Program-made: the position numbers and the translations under genes
Notes under the pieces: model-generated
The model's input: the letters and a program-made list of their open reading frames with translations, nothing else
Told to the model about the DNA's origin: nothing
Database searches by the model: none
Source: an uncultured Marinilabiliales bacterium
Lineage (GTDB): Bacteria > Bacteroidota > Bacteroidia > Bacteroidales > BM520
Length of the DNA stretch: 5,044 nt
Assembly: GCA_937877575.1 (NCBI GenBank)
Contig: CALFIZ010000081.1
Coordinates: 1 to 5,044 of the forward strand
Reading direction: 5' to 3'
Shown: in pieces, positions 1-5,044 of the stretch
Layout of the letters: each line of letters begins with the position of its first letter
Position numbering within the stretch: position 1 is the stretch's first letter

Positions 1-3
1 AAA

Positions 4-36
4 TATGATACAATATTATATGTAACTTTATTTTTG
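4..36 (+). promoter_or_regulatory. Bacteroides-type promoter for cdaA
   Basis: A TATTTTTG at 29-36 matches the Bacteroidota -7 consensus TAnnTTTG exactly. Exactly 21 nt upstream, at 4-7, lies TATG, which matches three of the four bases of the -33 box TTTG. Transcription would start near position 43, about 10 nt before the ATG at 52. The spacing equals that of the stronger promoter at 1921-1953. The -33 match is imperfect and the window begins right at it, so this is probable rather than certain. Confidence 0.55.
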
Positions 37-51
37 TATGGGATAGATTTG

Positions 52-882
52 ATGGATACTTTGCTATACTACCTTGCGGATATATGGAATTCGCTCGTTA
101 GCGTGTTCCGGTCGATCAAGTTCATTGATGTTCTTGATATCATCTTTCTGGCTGTGATTCTTTACTGGGTCATAAAGCTGGTTCGTGAAACAAGAGCAGA
201 ACAGCTCGTAAAAGGCGTTGTCGTTCTTGCAGCTGTTCTTTTTGTGCTTAATCAGTTCGAGTTCAAGGCTATGCGCGTTATAAGCGAAATGGTCGTGAAT
301 GTCGGACTTCTTGCATTTATCATAATGTTCCAGCCGGAGTTGAGACGCGCTCTCGAAAAGGTAGGACGCTCTAAGGTCATGAAGCCCATGCTGCTGTTCG
401 ATACCAACGTACCCGAAGCTCAGGGCAGAGAAAGCCTTGCCGTTGAGCAGATTGTCCTCGCCTGCGAGAAGCTCTCCCGTACTGCAACAGGCGCCCTCAT
501 CGTAATAGAGCGGCAGACAAGGCTCGGCGAACAGATCGAGACCGGAACGATCATCAATGCTATACCCAGCGAGGAGCTTTTCAGAAACATCTTTTTCCCG
601 AATACACCGCTGCACGACGGTGCGGTGATAATCACAGATGACCGGATAGTCGCGGCAGGTTGCATTCTGCCCGTGTCCGACAATATGAATCTTCCTGTGG
701 AATACGGACTGCGGCACAGGGCTGCAATCGGTGTGACGGAACAGACCGATGCGGTGGCAATAGTCGTGTCAGAACAGCGTGGAACGGTCTCTATTGCCTT
801 TGACGGTAAGGTGAACAATGCTGTGACACGTGAATGCTTCGACAAAAAAATCAATGAGTTTTTCCCTAACTCAATAAGGTGA
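52..882 (+). CDS. cdaA: Membrane diadenylate cyclase CdaA (c-di-AMP synthase)
   Basis: This enzyme joins two ATP molecules into the second messenger cyclic di-AMP at the inner membrane. Counting from the ATG at 52 (276 aa), three hydrophobic helices lie at about 26-44, 52-67 and 76-93. They are followed by the FQPELRRALE linker at about 93-102 and the DisA_N/DAC catalytic domain at roughly 110-250. The two family signatures are intact: DGA in LHDGAVII (D189-A191) and RHR in GLRHRAAIG (R221-R223). Length and layout fit the family. An in-frame TTG at 34 would extend the protein by six residues, but it lies inside the probable -7 promoter box, so I prefer the ATG at 52. No Shine-Dalgarno sequence is present, as is usual in Bacteroidota. 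The usual Firmicutes partners cdaR and glmM are not downstream; instead the gene overlaps the 3' end of convergent folP by 17 bp. By eye it is richer in G+C than the genes further right. The family call is firm. Confidence 0.96.
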   Translation: MDTLLYYLADIWNSLVSVFRSIKFIDVLDIIFLAVILYWVIKLVRETRAEQLVKGVVVLAAVLFVLNQFEFKAMRVISEMVVNVGLLAFIIMFQPELRRALEKVGRSKVMKPMLLFDTNVPEAQGRESLAVEQIVLACEKLSRTATGALIVIERQTRLGEQIETGTIINAIPSEELFRNIFFPNTPLHDGAVIITDDRIVAAGCILPVSDNMNLPVEYGLRHRAAIGVTEQTDAVAIVVSEQRGTVSIAFDGKVNNAVTRECFDKKINEFFPNSIR

Positions 883-1651
883 CAGCCTTGCGGTGCTCGG
901 CCACATCATGCACCCGCAGTATGTCGGCGCCGTTTTTCACGGCAGTGATGTTTGCCTGAATTGTTGCTTCCAAGGCTTCTTCCGGAGTGATACCTAACGG
1001 CTTGTATAACATTGATTTACGTGATAATCCGACCAGAATGGGGTAGCCTAATGCCTTCAAATCCGAAAGATTGTCAAGAAGACAATGATTCTCTTCCACT
1101 GTCTTGCTGAAACCGAAACCCGGGTCGATGATTATTTTTTCCACACCACAGCTTTTCAGTAAGGAAATCTTGTCATTGAAGTATTCCATTATTTCTTTCA
1201 TCATGTCGTTATAGACGTGATTTTCTTCCATCTTCCCTTCATTTCCGATGAAATGCATCAGGATATAGTTTGCATCGTATTTTGCAGCCACTTCATACAT
1301 CTCTTCGCATCCTCCAGATATGTCGTTGATTATGGCGCATCCCTCGTCACATCCTGCCTTTGCTATCCAAGGCCGGAAAGTGTCGAGCGACATGACGATA
1401 TCATCCCCGAAAGTTTGTCTCAATAGTTTTATGACAGGTATAACTCTTTGATATTCTTCGTTTTCCGAGACATATTCGCTGCCGGGACGAGTGGAAACTC
1501 CGCCTATGTCGATGATGTCAGCACCTTCTTCAAGCATCTTCTCTGCATGATGCAGTATGTCATTTTGCGACTGAAACCTGCTGCCCGCATAGAATGAATC
1601 CGGCGTCACATTCATTATGCCCATTATTCTGACGTAGTTGTTATATGCCAT
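866..1651 (-). CDS. folP: Dihydropteroate synthase (folate synthesis, sulfonamide target)
   Basis: This cytosolic TIM-barrel enzyme condenses 6-hydroxymethyl-7,8-dihydropterin pyrophosphate with p-aminobenzoate to give 7,8-dihydropteroate. Counting from the ATG at 1651 (261 aa), the motifs run in family order: MGIMNVTPDSF (10-20), DIGG and STRPGS (48-58), SLDT (88-91), NDISGG (109-114), LMHF (131-134), IDPGFGFSKT (175-184), LVGLSRKS (206-213) and RVHDV (246-250). Two details differ from the commonest form: a Val stands where many enzymes have Glu before STRPG, and LMHF replaces LMHM. The N-terminus is short, since the first core strand starts at about residue 6 and the usual N-terminal hairpin is missing. 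A GTG at 1678 would add nine residues, mostly Lys, Arg and Asn, but it directly follows an in-frame TAG, so I favour the ATG. The gene converges on cdaA and is divergent from the DUF1599 gene. No resistance-type insertion is visible, though susceptibility cannot be read from this. Confidence 0.95.
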   Translation of the reverse strand: MAYNNYVRIMGIMNVTPDSFYAGSRFQSQNDILHHAEKMLEEGADIIDIGGVSTRPGSEYVSENEEYQRVIPVIKLLRQTFGDDIVMSLDTFRPWIAKAGCDEGCAIINDISGGCEEMYEVAAKYDANYILMHFIGNEGKMEENHVYNDMMKEIMEYFNDKISLLKSCGVEKIIIDPGFGFSKTVEENHCLLDNLSDLKALGYPILVGLSRKSMLYKPLGITPEEALEATIQANITAVKNGADILRVHDVAEHRKAVTLLS

Positions 1652-1652
1652 A

Positions 1653-1706
1653 TCATTTGTCTTTTTGCGTTTTTTCACCTAATGTGTTGTGGTAGTCATC
1701 CTGCAT
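1653..1706 (-). other. Possible 17-codon leader reading frame before folP
   Basis: On the - strand an ATG at 1706 opens a frame of 17 codons, MQDDYHNTLGEKTQKDK, that ends with TGA at 1655-1653. One nucleotide separates this stop from the folP ATG at 1651. Such spacing would allow ribosomes to restart on folP. The peptide is hydrophilic and shows no run of codons typical of attenuation, and I know no homologue. Frames this short occur by chance, so this is a candidate only. Confidence 0.15.
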
Positions 1707-1759
1707 GTTTTTAGAAAATTCTTTTCATCCGGCAAGTTGAAAGCTACATATTCCTAACG

Positions 1760-1779
1760 CAATATCTGCTGTTATATTG
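1760..1779. repeat. Short inverted repeat, 6-bp arms
   Basis: CAATAT (1760-1765) and ATATTG (1774-1779) are perfect reverse complements around an 8-nt spacer. The arms are short and AT-rich, so chance is a fair explanation. It lies upstream of folP and could bear on that gene, but nothing in the sequence shows this. Confidence 0.3.
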
Positions 1780-1820
1780 TCATTGACTTGGAATAATCAT
1801 GTCTGCGGCTTTTGGACAGA

Positions 1821-1848
1821 TGATTGTTACGTATATTAAAAACAATCA
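1821..1848. repeat. Perfect 8-bp inverted repeat, possible operator
   Basis: TGATTGTT (1821-1828) and AACAATCA (1841-1848) are exact reverse complements separated by 12 nt. The centres of the arms are 20 bp apart, close to two helical turns, as expected for a dimeric DNA-binding protein. It sits between two divergent genes, about 170 bp from the folP start and about 110 bp upstream of the predicted rightward transcription start. The arms are AT-rich and no T-run follows, so a Rho-independent terminator is unlikely. Regulator unknown. Confidence 0.45.
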
Positions 1849-1920
1849 GTGGATTAGCGATACTGGACTGTTGCCCCCTGAATTATAGGTGCCCTGAGCT
1901 TTCGAGAATGTGAATCATCA

Positions 1921-1953
1921 TTTGCGGAATTAGCAAAAAAATGACTATCTTTG
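1921..1953 (+). promoter_or_regulatory. Bacteroides-type promoter of the DUF1599 operon
   Basis: TTTG at 1921-1924 and TATCTTTG at 1946-1953 match the -33 (TTTG) and -7 (TAnnTTTG) consensus of the Bacteroidota housekeeping sigma factor, with 21 nt between them, inside the accepted 19-21 range. Transcription would begin near 1960, leaving a leader of only about 16 nt before the ATG at 1976. It probably drives the whole run through tpiA, since I saw no equally good match in the gaps further down. Confidence 0.8.
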
Positions 1954-1975
1954 TTGTTTCAAAAAATGCGTGGAA

Positions 1976-2527
1976 ATGAACAACACTTCGAAAGAATTTG
2001 ATGCGGTAATTGAGCAGTGCAAGTCGCTGTTTTGCGCTAAAATGAAGGATTATGGCGCTGCATGGAGAATTTTGAGAACATCTTCTCTCACAGACCAAAT
2101 ATATATTAAAGCCAATAGAATCAGAAACATACAGATGGTGGGCGAACAAAAAATAAGTGACAGCATTACAAATGAGTTCATCGGAATCGTAAATTATTCG
2201 GTGATGGCCCTGATTCAATTGGAAAAAGGTACTACTGAAACCATAGACCATAACTTTGACGACCTCGTTGCGGAATATGACAAGTATGTCAGACAGTCGA
2301 AAGACCTTATGATGAATAAAAATCACGACTATGGTGAGGCATGGAGAAATATGCGTATCAGCTCCATTGATGATATAATTCTAATGAAATTGTTGAGAAT
2401 CAAGCAGATAGAGGATAATGGGGGTAAAACTTCCGTTTCGGAAGGCCTTGCAGCCAACTATTATGACATAATTAATTACGCGGTTTTTGCGTTAATACAG
2501 ATATATGAAAAGGGTTTAAATAAATAA
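1976..2527 (+). CDS. DUF1599 protein, tandemly duplicated domain
   Basis: A small soluble, probably all-helical protein of 183 aa (from the ATG at 1976) made of two copies of one domain of about 80 residues, at roughly 6-86 and 99-179. Each copy has the pattern K-x2-DYG-x-AWR-x2-R-x-SS, then RI-x2-I, S, and NY-x-V-x-ALIQ. DYG falls at 25-27 and 118-120, and the NY...ALIQ end at 73-82 and 167-176, an offset of 93-94. This pattern matches my memory of DUF1599 (Pfam PF07659), which I recall being renamed a nucleotide-modification-associated domain; that function is predicted, not shown. There is no signal peptide. A GTG at 1970 would add two residues, but the ATG gives the start MNNTSKEF that resembles homologues I remember. 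The gene is first in the operon, directly after the promoter, and ends 7 nt before the next start. By eye it is AT-rich compared with cdaA. Biochemical role unknown. Confidence 0.88.
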   Translation: MNNTSKEFDAVIEQCKSLFCAKMKDYGAAWRILRTSSLTDQIYIKANRIRNIQMVGEQKISDSITNEFIGIVNYSVMALIQLEKGTTETIDHNFDDLVAEYDKYVRQSKDLMMNKNHDYGEAWRNMRISSIDDIILMKLLRIKQIEDNGGKTSVSEGLAANYYDIINYAVFALIQIYEKGLNK

Positions 2528-2534
2528 GTTTGAT

Positions 2535-3821
2535 ATGGAACGATATAATTCAACAAGGACAGTGAGTAAGAGAGACTTACCGGTCTTTATGTCTGTAATT
2601 TTGTTCCTGCTTGTGATAGGTACAGCAGTTGCAATTTATTTCATAAAAGATTTGTCCCTTATATTTCTCGGAGTTTATGCATTGATATTGATTTTGATAT
2701 TAGTATGCAACACAAAGATACCGCGTCAGTTAGGTGGAGTTTTCAGAACTCTTGTAGGTGCTTTGTTCCTATTTTCCGGCTTTGTGAAGGCGGTCGATCC
2801 GATAGGATTCCAATATAAGTTTATCGACTATCTCGAGGCATATCATCTGATGTGGCTTGAGCCAATTTCTCTTGTTCTCGTCATATTGGCTTCGGCTTTG
2901 GAATTTGTGACTGGTTTTATGCTGTTTTTCGACATCAAGCACAAGATTGCAATTCCTGTCGCCACGCTCATGATGTTGGGCTTTACTTTGTTGACGCTTA
3001 ATGATGCCATAAACAACATGGTTCCAGATTGCGGTTGCTTCGGAGAAGCTGTGAAACTGTCCAACTGGCAGACTTTCTATAAAAACCTGACAATCGATTT
3101 GGCTCTTGTTATTGTGTGGTTCACTTACAGTCGTATGAAACCATTCGTCTATTCCGGAACTGAAATAGGTTCGATTGTTGTTGTGGCATTGTTGATAATC
3201 GGTTTTCAGGTGTATTGTCTTGTTTATCTGCCTGTTGTGGATTTTCGTGACTGGAAGGTCGGCAAGAAGATGACTCTTGATGACCCGGTGCCGATTGAAT
3301 ACTGGGTAGATTATTCAAACGACAGTACCGGTGAAATTGTTTCGATGCTTTCGAATAGAATTCCTTACAATGATTCCGTTTGGATGTCGCATTGGAATTA
3401 TGTCAACACCCGGACTATTGACAAGAATGTGTATAACCATAATGTAATGCTGTTCGATGAAAGCGGCTCGAATGTCACTGCCAATATTCTGGCAAATCCC
3501 GACCCGCATATCTTCATAGTTTCCTATTCTCTCAGTGATATCAAGATGAAACATTTCGATGAAATAAAAGATATCATATCGTATTGTAATACACATAATT
3601 ATGATGTTGAGTTCATAACATCTTCCGAATGGGATGATATAGAGGAGTTTGCTGAGGAGAATGATATTGAAGTTATGTTCTACAATGCCGATGATATTGA
3701 GCTGAAGTCAATGATACGTTCCAATCCGGGTGTTCTGGCAATGAAAAACGGCTACGTGCTCAAGAAATGGAGCCGCAACAACCTGCCTGATTCAGAAGAG
3801 TTGGATGAATTATTCAATTAG
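2535..3821 (+). CDS. BT_3928-type DoxX/MauE membrane protein with thioredoxin-like tail
   Basis: A 428-aa inner-membrane protein with seven likely helices at about 17-37, 40-58, 68-86, 108-132, 138-156, 184-198 and 211-232, then a soluble domain at about 235-428. The helices contain FSGFVKAVDP (80-89) and PDCGCFG (164-170, cysteines 166 and 168), as in the DoxX/MauE group linked to thiol redox work. The loops at 59-65, 133-137 and 199-202 are basic, so by the positive-inside rule the cysteine pair and the C-terminal domain face the periplasm. That domain looks thioredoxin-like: a strand IFIVSYS (326-332) at the place of the active site, and NPGV (397-400) resembling the cis-proline loop. It has no CXXC; Cys351 is its only cysteine. 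It is therefore probably not an independent oxidoreductase. The ATG follows the DUF1599 stop after 7 nt and the next gene starts 17 nt downstream, so co-transcription is likely. Family membership is quite sure; the substrate and partner are unknown. Confidence 0.87.
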   Translation: MERYNSTRTVSKRDLPVFMSVILFLLVIGTAVAIYFIKDLSLIFLGVYALILILILVCNTKIPRQLGGVFRTLVGALFLFSGFVKAVDPIGFQYKFIDYLEAYHLMWLEPISLVLVILASALEFVTGFMLFFDIKHKIAIPVATLMMLGFTLLTLNDAINNMVPDCGCFGEAVKLSNWQTFYKNLTIDLALVIVWFTYSRMKPFVYSGTEIGSIVVVALLIIGFQVYCLVYLPVVDFRDWKVGKKMTLDDPVPIEYWVDYSNDSTGEIVSMLSNRIPYNDSVWMSHWNYVNTRTIDKNVYNHNVMLFDESGSNVTANILANPDPHIFIVSYSLSDIKMKHFDEIKDIISYCNTHNYDVEFITSSEWDDIEEFAEENDIEVMFYNADDIELKSMIRSNPGVLAMKNGYVLKKWSRNNLPDSEELDELFN

Positions 3822-3838
3822 TTTACGGACAGACGATT

Positions 3839-4921
3839 GTGATTAAATTTATCCTAAATAGAGTTTGGTATGGTATTTTGGTAATGCTCGGCGTATGTCT
3901 TGTGGTGTTTGCCCTGTTTCAGATACTTCCCGGGGATGCCACTAAGATGCTTATGGGTGAACGTACCGATATAAGCACAACTGAAACTATCAGAAAGGAA
4001 TTGGGACTTAATCAGCCTAAGATAGTTCAACTGCTTGGTTATGTAAACGATATGTCGCCGATATCCATCTATAATACTGCTGATGCCGACAATTTTTTCT
4101 ATTTGGATGACACGAAATACACGTCATATCTTACGCTTATACCATTTCATTCACGTTCGGTGATTCTGAAGGTGCCATATCTTAAAAGGTCTTATCAGAC
4201 ACAGCGTCCTGTGACCGAGATGATTTCGCAGGCGTTTCCCAAAACCCTTGTAATCGCTTTGATATCAATGGTTTTTGCAGTAATGCTGGGAATACTGTTT
4301 GGCATATCTTCAGCCGTTTTCAAGGATACCGTTGTTGACAGAGGGCTTCTTGTTGGTTCGATGTTGGGAATGTCGCTCCCCTCCTTCTTTTTTGCAATAT
4401 TGATTTCATGGGTGCTGGCATTTCTGCTCGGGGATGTCACAGGACTCAACATGACAGGCAGCCTGATTGAAATTGACGATTACGGCGGTGGTGAAAAATT
4501 GGTTCTCGCCAATATGGTGCTTCCTGTCATAACGTTAAGTATCAGGCCGTTGGCGGTGATAACTGAGCTTACGCGTTCTTCAATGCTTGATGTGCTTTCG
4601 ATGGATTACATAGTCACTGCAAAGGCGAAGGGGCTTACCAGAAACAGAGTGATTTTCCGTCATGCGCTGAAGAATTCCCTCAACCCTGTGATTACATCTT
4701 CAACAGGATGGCTGGCATCTCTTCTTGCCGGCACCGTGTTCGTCGAATATGTCTTCGACTGGAAGGGGATGGGAACGCTGATAGTTGACGCTCTCGACAA
4801 ATACGATATGCCGGTGCTGATGGGTTGTATCGTGTTCATTTCCATGATATTGGTGATTTTAAACATACTATCCGACATATTGTATGCCGTGGTTGACCCT
4901 AAAGTGAAGTTATACGAGTAA
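3839..4921 (+). CDS. DppB-like ABC transporter permease without visible partners
   Basis: A 360-aa inner-membrane permease of the dipeptide/oligopeptide (DppB/OppB, BPD_transp_1) type. Six helices are visible at about 11-30, 135-158, 170-198, 223-244, 287-306 and 327-350. The N-terminus has the usual family pattern through FQILPGDA (27-34) and LGLNQP (55-60). The EAA loop that docks on the ATPase is at about 256-285 (TAKAKGLTRNRVIFRHAL at 260-277), and the end YAVVDPK (349-355) is typical. Between LGLNQP and the RPVTEMI motif (123-129) is an extra stretch of about 40 residues (72-111) with several aromatic and acidic residues, expected in the periplasm. Start is GTG at 3839, giving the normal MIKFILNRV beginning; no ATG fits. 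No second permease, ATPase or binding protein is beside it; tpiA follows after 33 nt. It would need a DppC-like partner and ATPases from elsewhere. Substrate unknown; a peptide is only a family guess. Confidence 0.9.
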   Translation: MIKFILNRVWYGILVMLGVCLVVFALFQILPGDATKMLMGERTDISTTETIRKELGLNQPKIVQLLGYVNDMSPISIYNTADADNFFYLDDTKYTSYLTLIPFHSRSVILKVPYLKRSYQTQRPVTEMISQAFPKTLVIALISMVFAVMLGILFGISSAVFKDTVVDRGLLVGSMLGMSLPSFFFAILISWVLAFLLGDVTGLNMTGSLIEIDDYGGGEKLVLANMVLPVITLSIRPLAVITELTRSSMLDVLSMDYIVTAKAKGLTRNRVIFRHALKNSLNPVITSSTGWLASLLAGTVFVEYVFDWKGMGTLIVDALDKYDMPVLMGCIVFISMILVILNILSDILYAVVDPKVKLYE

Positions 4922-4954
4922 ATAAAAATATATAAATTAAAACATTAATCAAAA

Positions 4955-5044
4955 ATGAGAAAGAAAATTGTAGCCGGCAACTGGAAGATGAACAAGGATT
5001 ATTCAGAAGCCGAAGAACTGTTGTTTGGTCTTAAGGATTGTCTG
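4955..5044 (+). CDS. tpiA: Triose-phosphate isomerase, 5' part only
   Basis: Triose-phosphate isomerase interconverts dihydroxyacetone phosphate and glyceraldehyde 3-phosphate in glycolysis, as a cytosolic TIM-barrel dimer. Only the first 30 codons lie in the window; the frame is open to the last base. The start MRKKIVAGNWKMNKD carries the family's first strand and the substrate-binding Asn9 and catalytic-site Lys11 of the GNWKMN motif. The 33-nt gap before it (4922-4954) has two C and no G, an AT-rich start region typical of Bacteroidota, and no Shine-Dalgarno sequence. I saw no TAnnTTTG box close upstream, so it is probably read from the operon promoter, though one within the permease gene cannot be excluded. 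Confidence 0.95.
   Translation, partial: MRKKIVAGNWKMNKDYSEAEELLFGLKDCL

Larger units (their letters stand above)
1652..1975. other. Divergent intergenic region folP / DUF1599 gene
   Basis: This stretch of 324 bp separates two genes read in opposite directions. It holds the rightward promoter at 1921-1953, the inverted repeats at 1821-1848 and 1760-1779, and a 17-codon frame next to folP. I found no tRNA, no convincing gene, and no mobile-element end. For folP itself the best -7-like sequence on the - strand is TAGCTTTC (1746-1739), but no TTTG-like box stands 19-21 nt upstream of it, so the folP promoter stays unassigned. Positions 1849-1920 hold nothing I can name. Confidence 0.6.

Noticed and set aside
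1..51. c-di-AMP or other riboswitch ahead of cdaA
   Set aside because: Only about 50 nt of AT-rich sequence is visible, with no structured conserved core, and the promoter predicts a leader of about 10 nt.
64..854. Long open frames on the - strand opposite cdaA (217 and 144 codons)
   Set aside because: They lie fully inside a gene with intact CdaA motifs, show no recognisable domain and have odd composition; they are shadows of the coding strand.
1739..1746. TAGCTTTC on the - strand as a folP -7 box
   Set aside because: It differs from TAnnTTTG at one base and has no TTTG-like partner 19-21 nt upstream; the nearest TTG is only about 13 nt away.
1800..1818. TGTC...GACA as a hairpin next to the larger inverted repeat
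   Set aside because: Only four base pairs around an 11-nt spacer, too weak to support.
1872..1895. Near-direct repeat TGCCCCCTGA / TGCCCTGA in the intergenic region
   Set aside because: The copies differ in length, are short, and have no matching element nearby; chance is enough to explain it.
1883..2326. 147-codon frame on the - strand over the DUF1599 gene
   Set aside because: It covers the promoter and start of a gene with a clear duplicated domain, and its translation resembles no family I know.
4922..4954. Terminator or promoter between the permease gene and tpiA
   Set aside because: The 33 nt contain no G, no stem and no TAnnTTTG box; it looks like an AT-rich start region.

Overview
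The window reads as chromosomal core DNA from a member of the Bacteroidota, probably Bacteroidales. Three things point there: two promoters of the Bacteroides type (a TTTG-like box, 21 nt, then TAnnTTTG), AT-rich start regions without Shine-Dalgarno sequences, and a gene set (CdaA, FolP, DUF1599 protein, BT_3928-type DoxX/MauE protein, DppB-like permease, TpiA) that I recall as typical of that phylum. The genus cannot be fixed from the sequence alone. I see no insertion sequence, tRNA, rRNA, CRISPR array or phage gene.

Left part (1-1651): a membrane diadenylate cyclase gene (cdaA, + strand, start near 52) runs into a convergent dihydropteroate synthase gene (folP, - strand). Their 3' ends overlap by 17 bp (866-882), leaving no room for a separate terminator.

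Middle (1652-1975): a gap of about 320 bp between the divergent folP and the DUF1599 gene. It holds a clear Bacteroides-type promoter (1921-1953) firing rightward, a perfect 8-bp inverted repeat (1821-1848), a weaker 6-bp one (1760-1779), and a 17-codon reading frame on the - strand that stops 1 nt before the folP ATG. I could not find a convincing folP promoter.

Right part (1976-5044): four genes on the + strand with gaps of 7, 17 and 33 nt, probably one operon. They are an internally duplicated DUF1599 protein; a seven-helix DoxX/MauE-like protein with a DCGCFG motif and a periplasmic thioredoxin-like tail lacking CXXC; a single DppB-like permease with an extra periplasmic segment and no partner genes beside it; and the first 30 codons of tpiA, cut by the window end.

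Nothing here is a clear new defence or mobile system. The most interesting part is the operon: a possible nucleotide-related protein, a possible periplasmic redox membrane protein and a partnerless permease tied to a glycolytic gene. The joint role of the first three is unknown to me. The genes look intact, with no frameshift or premature stop.
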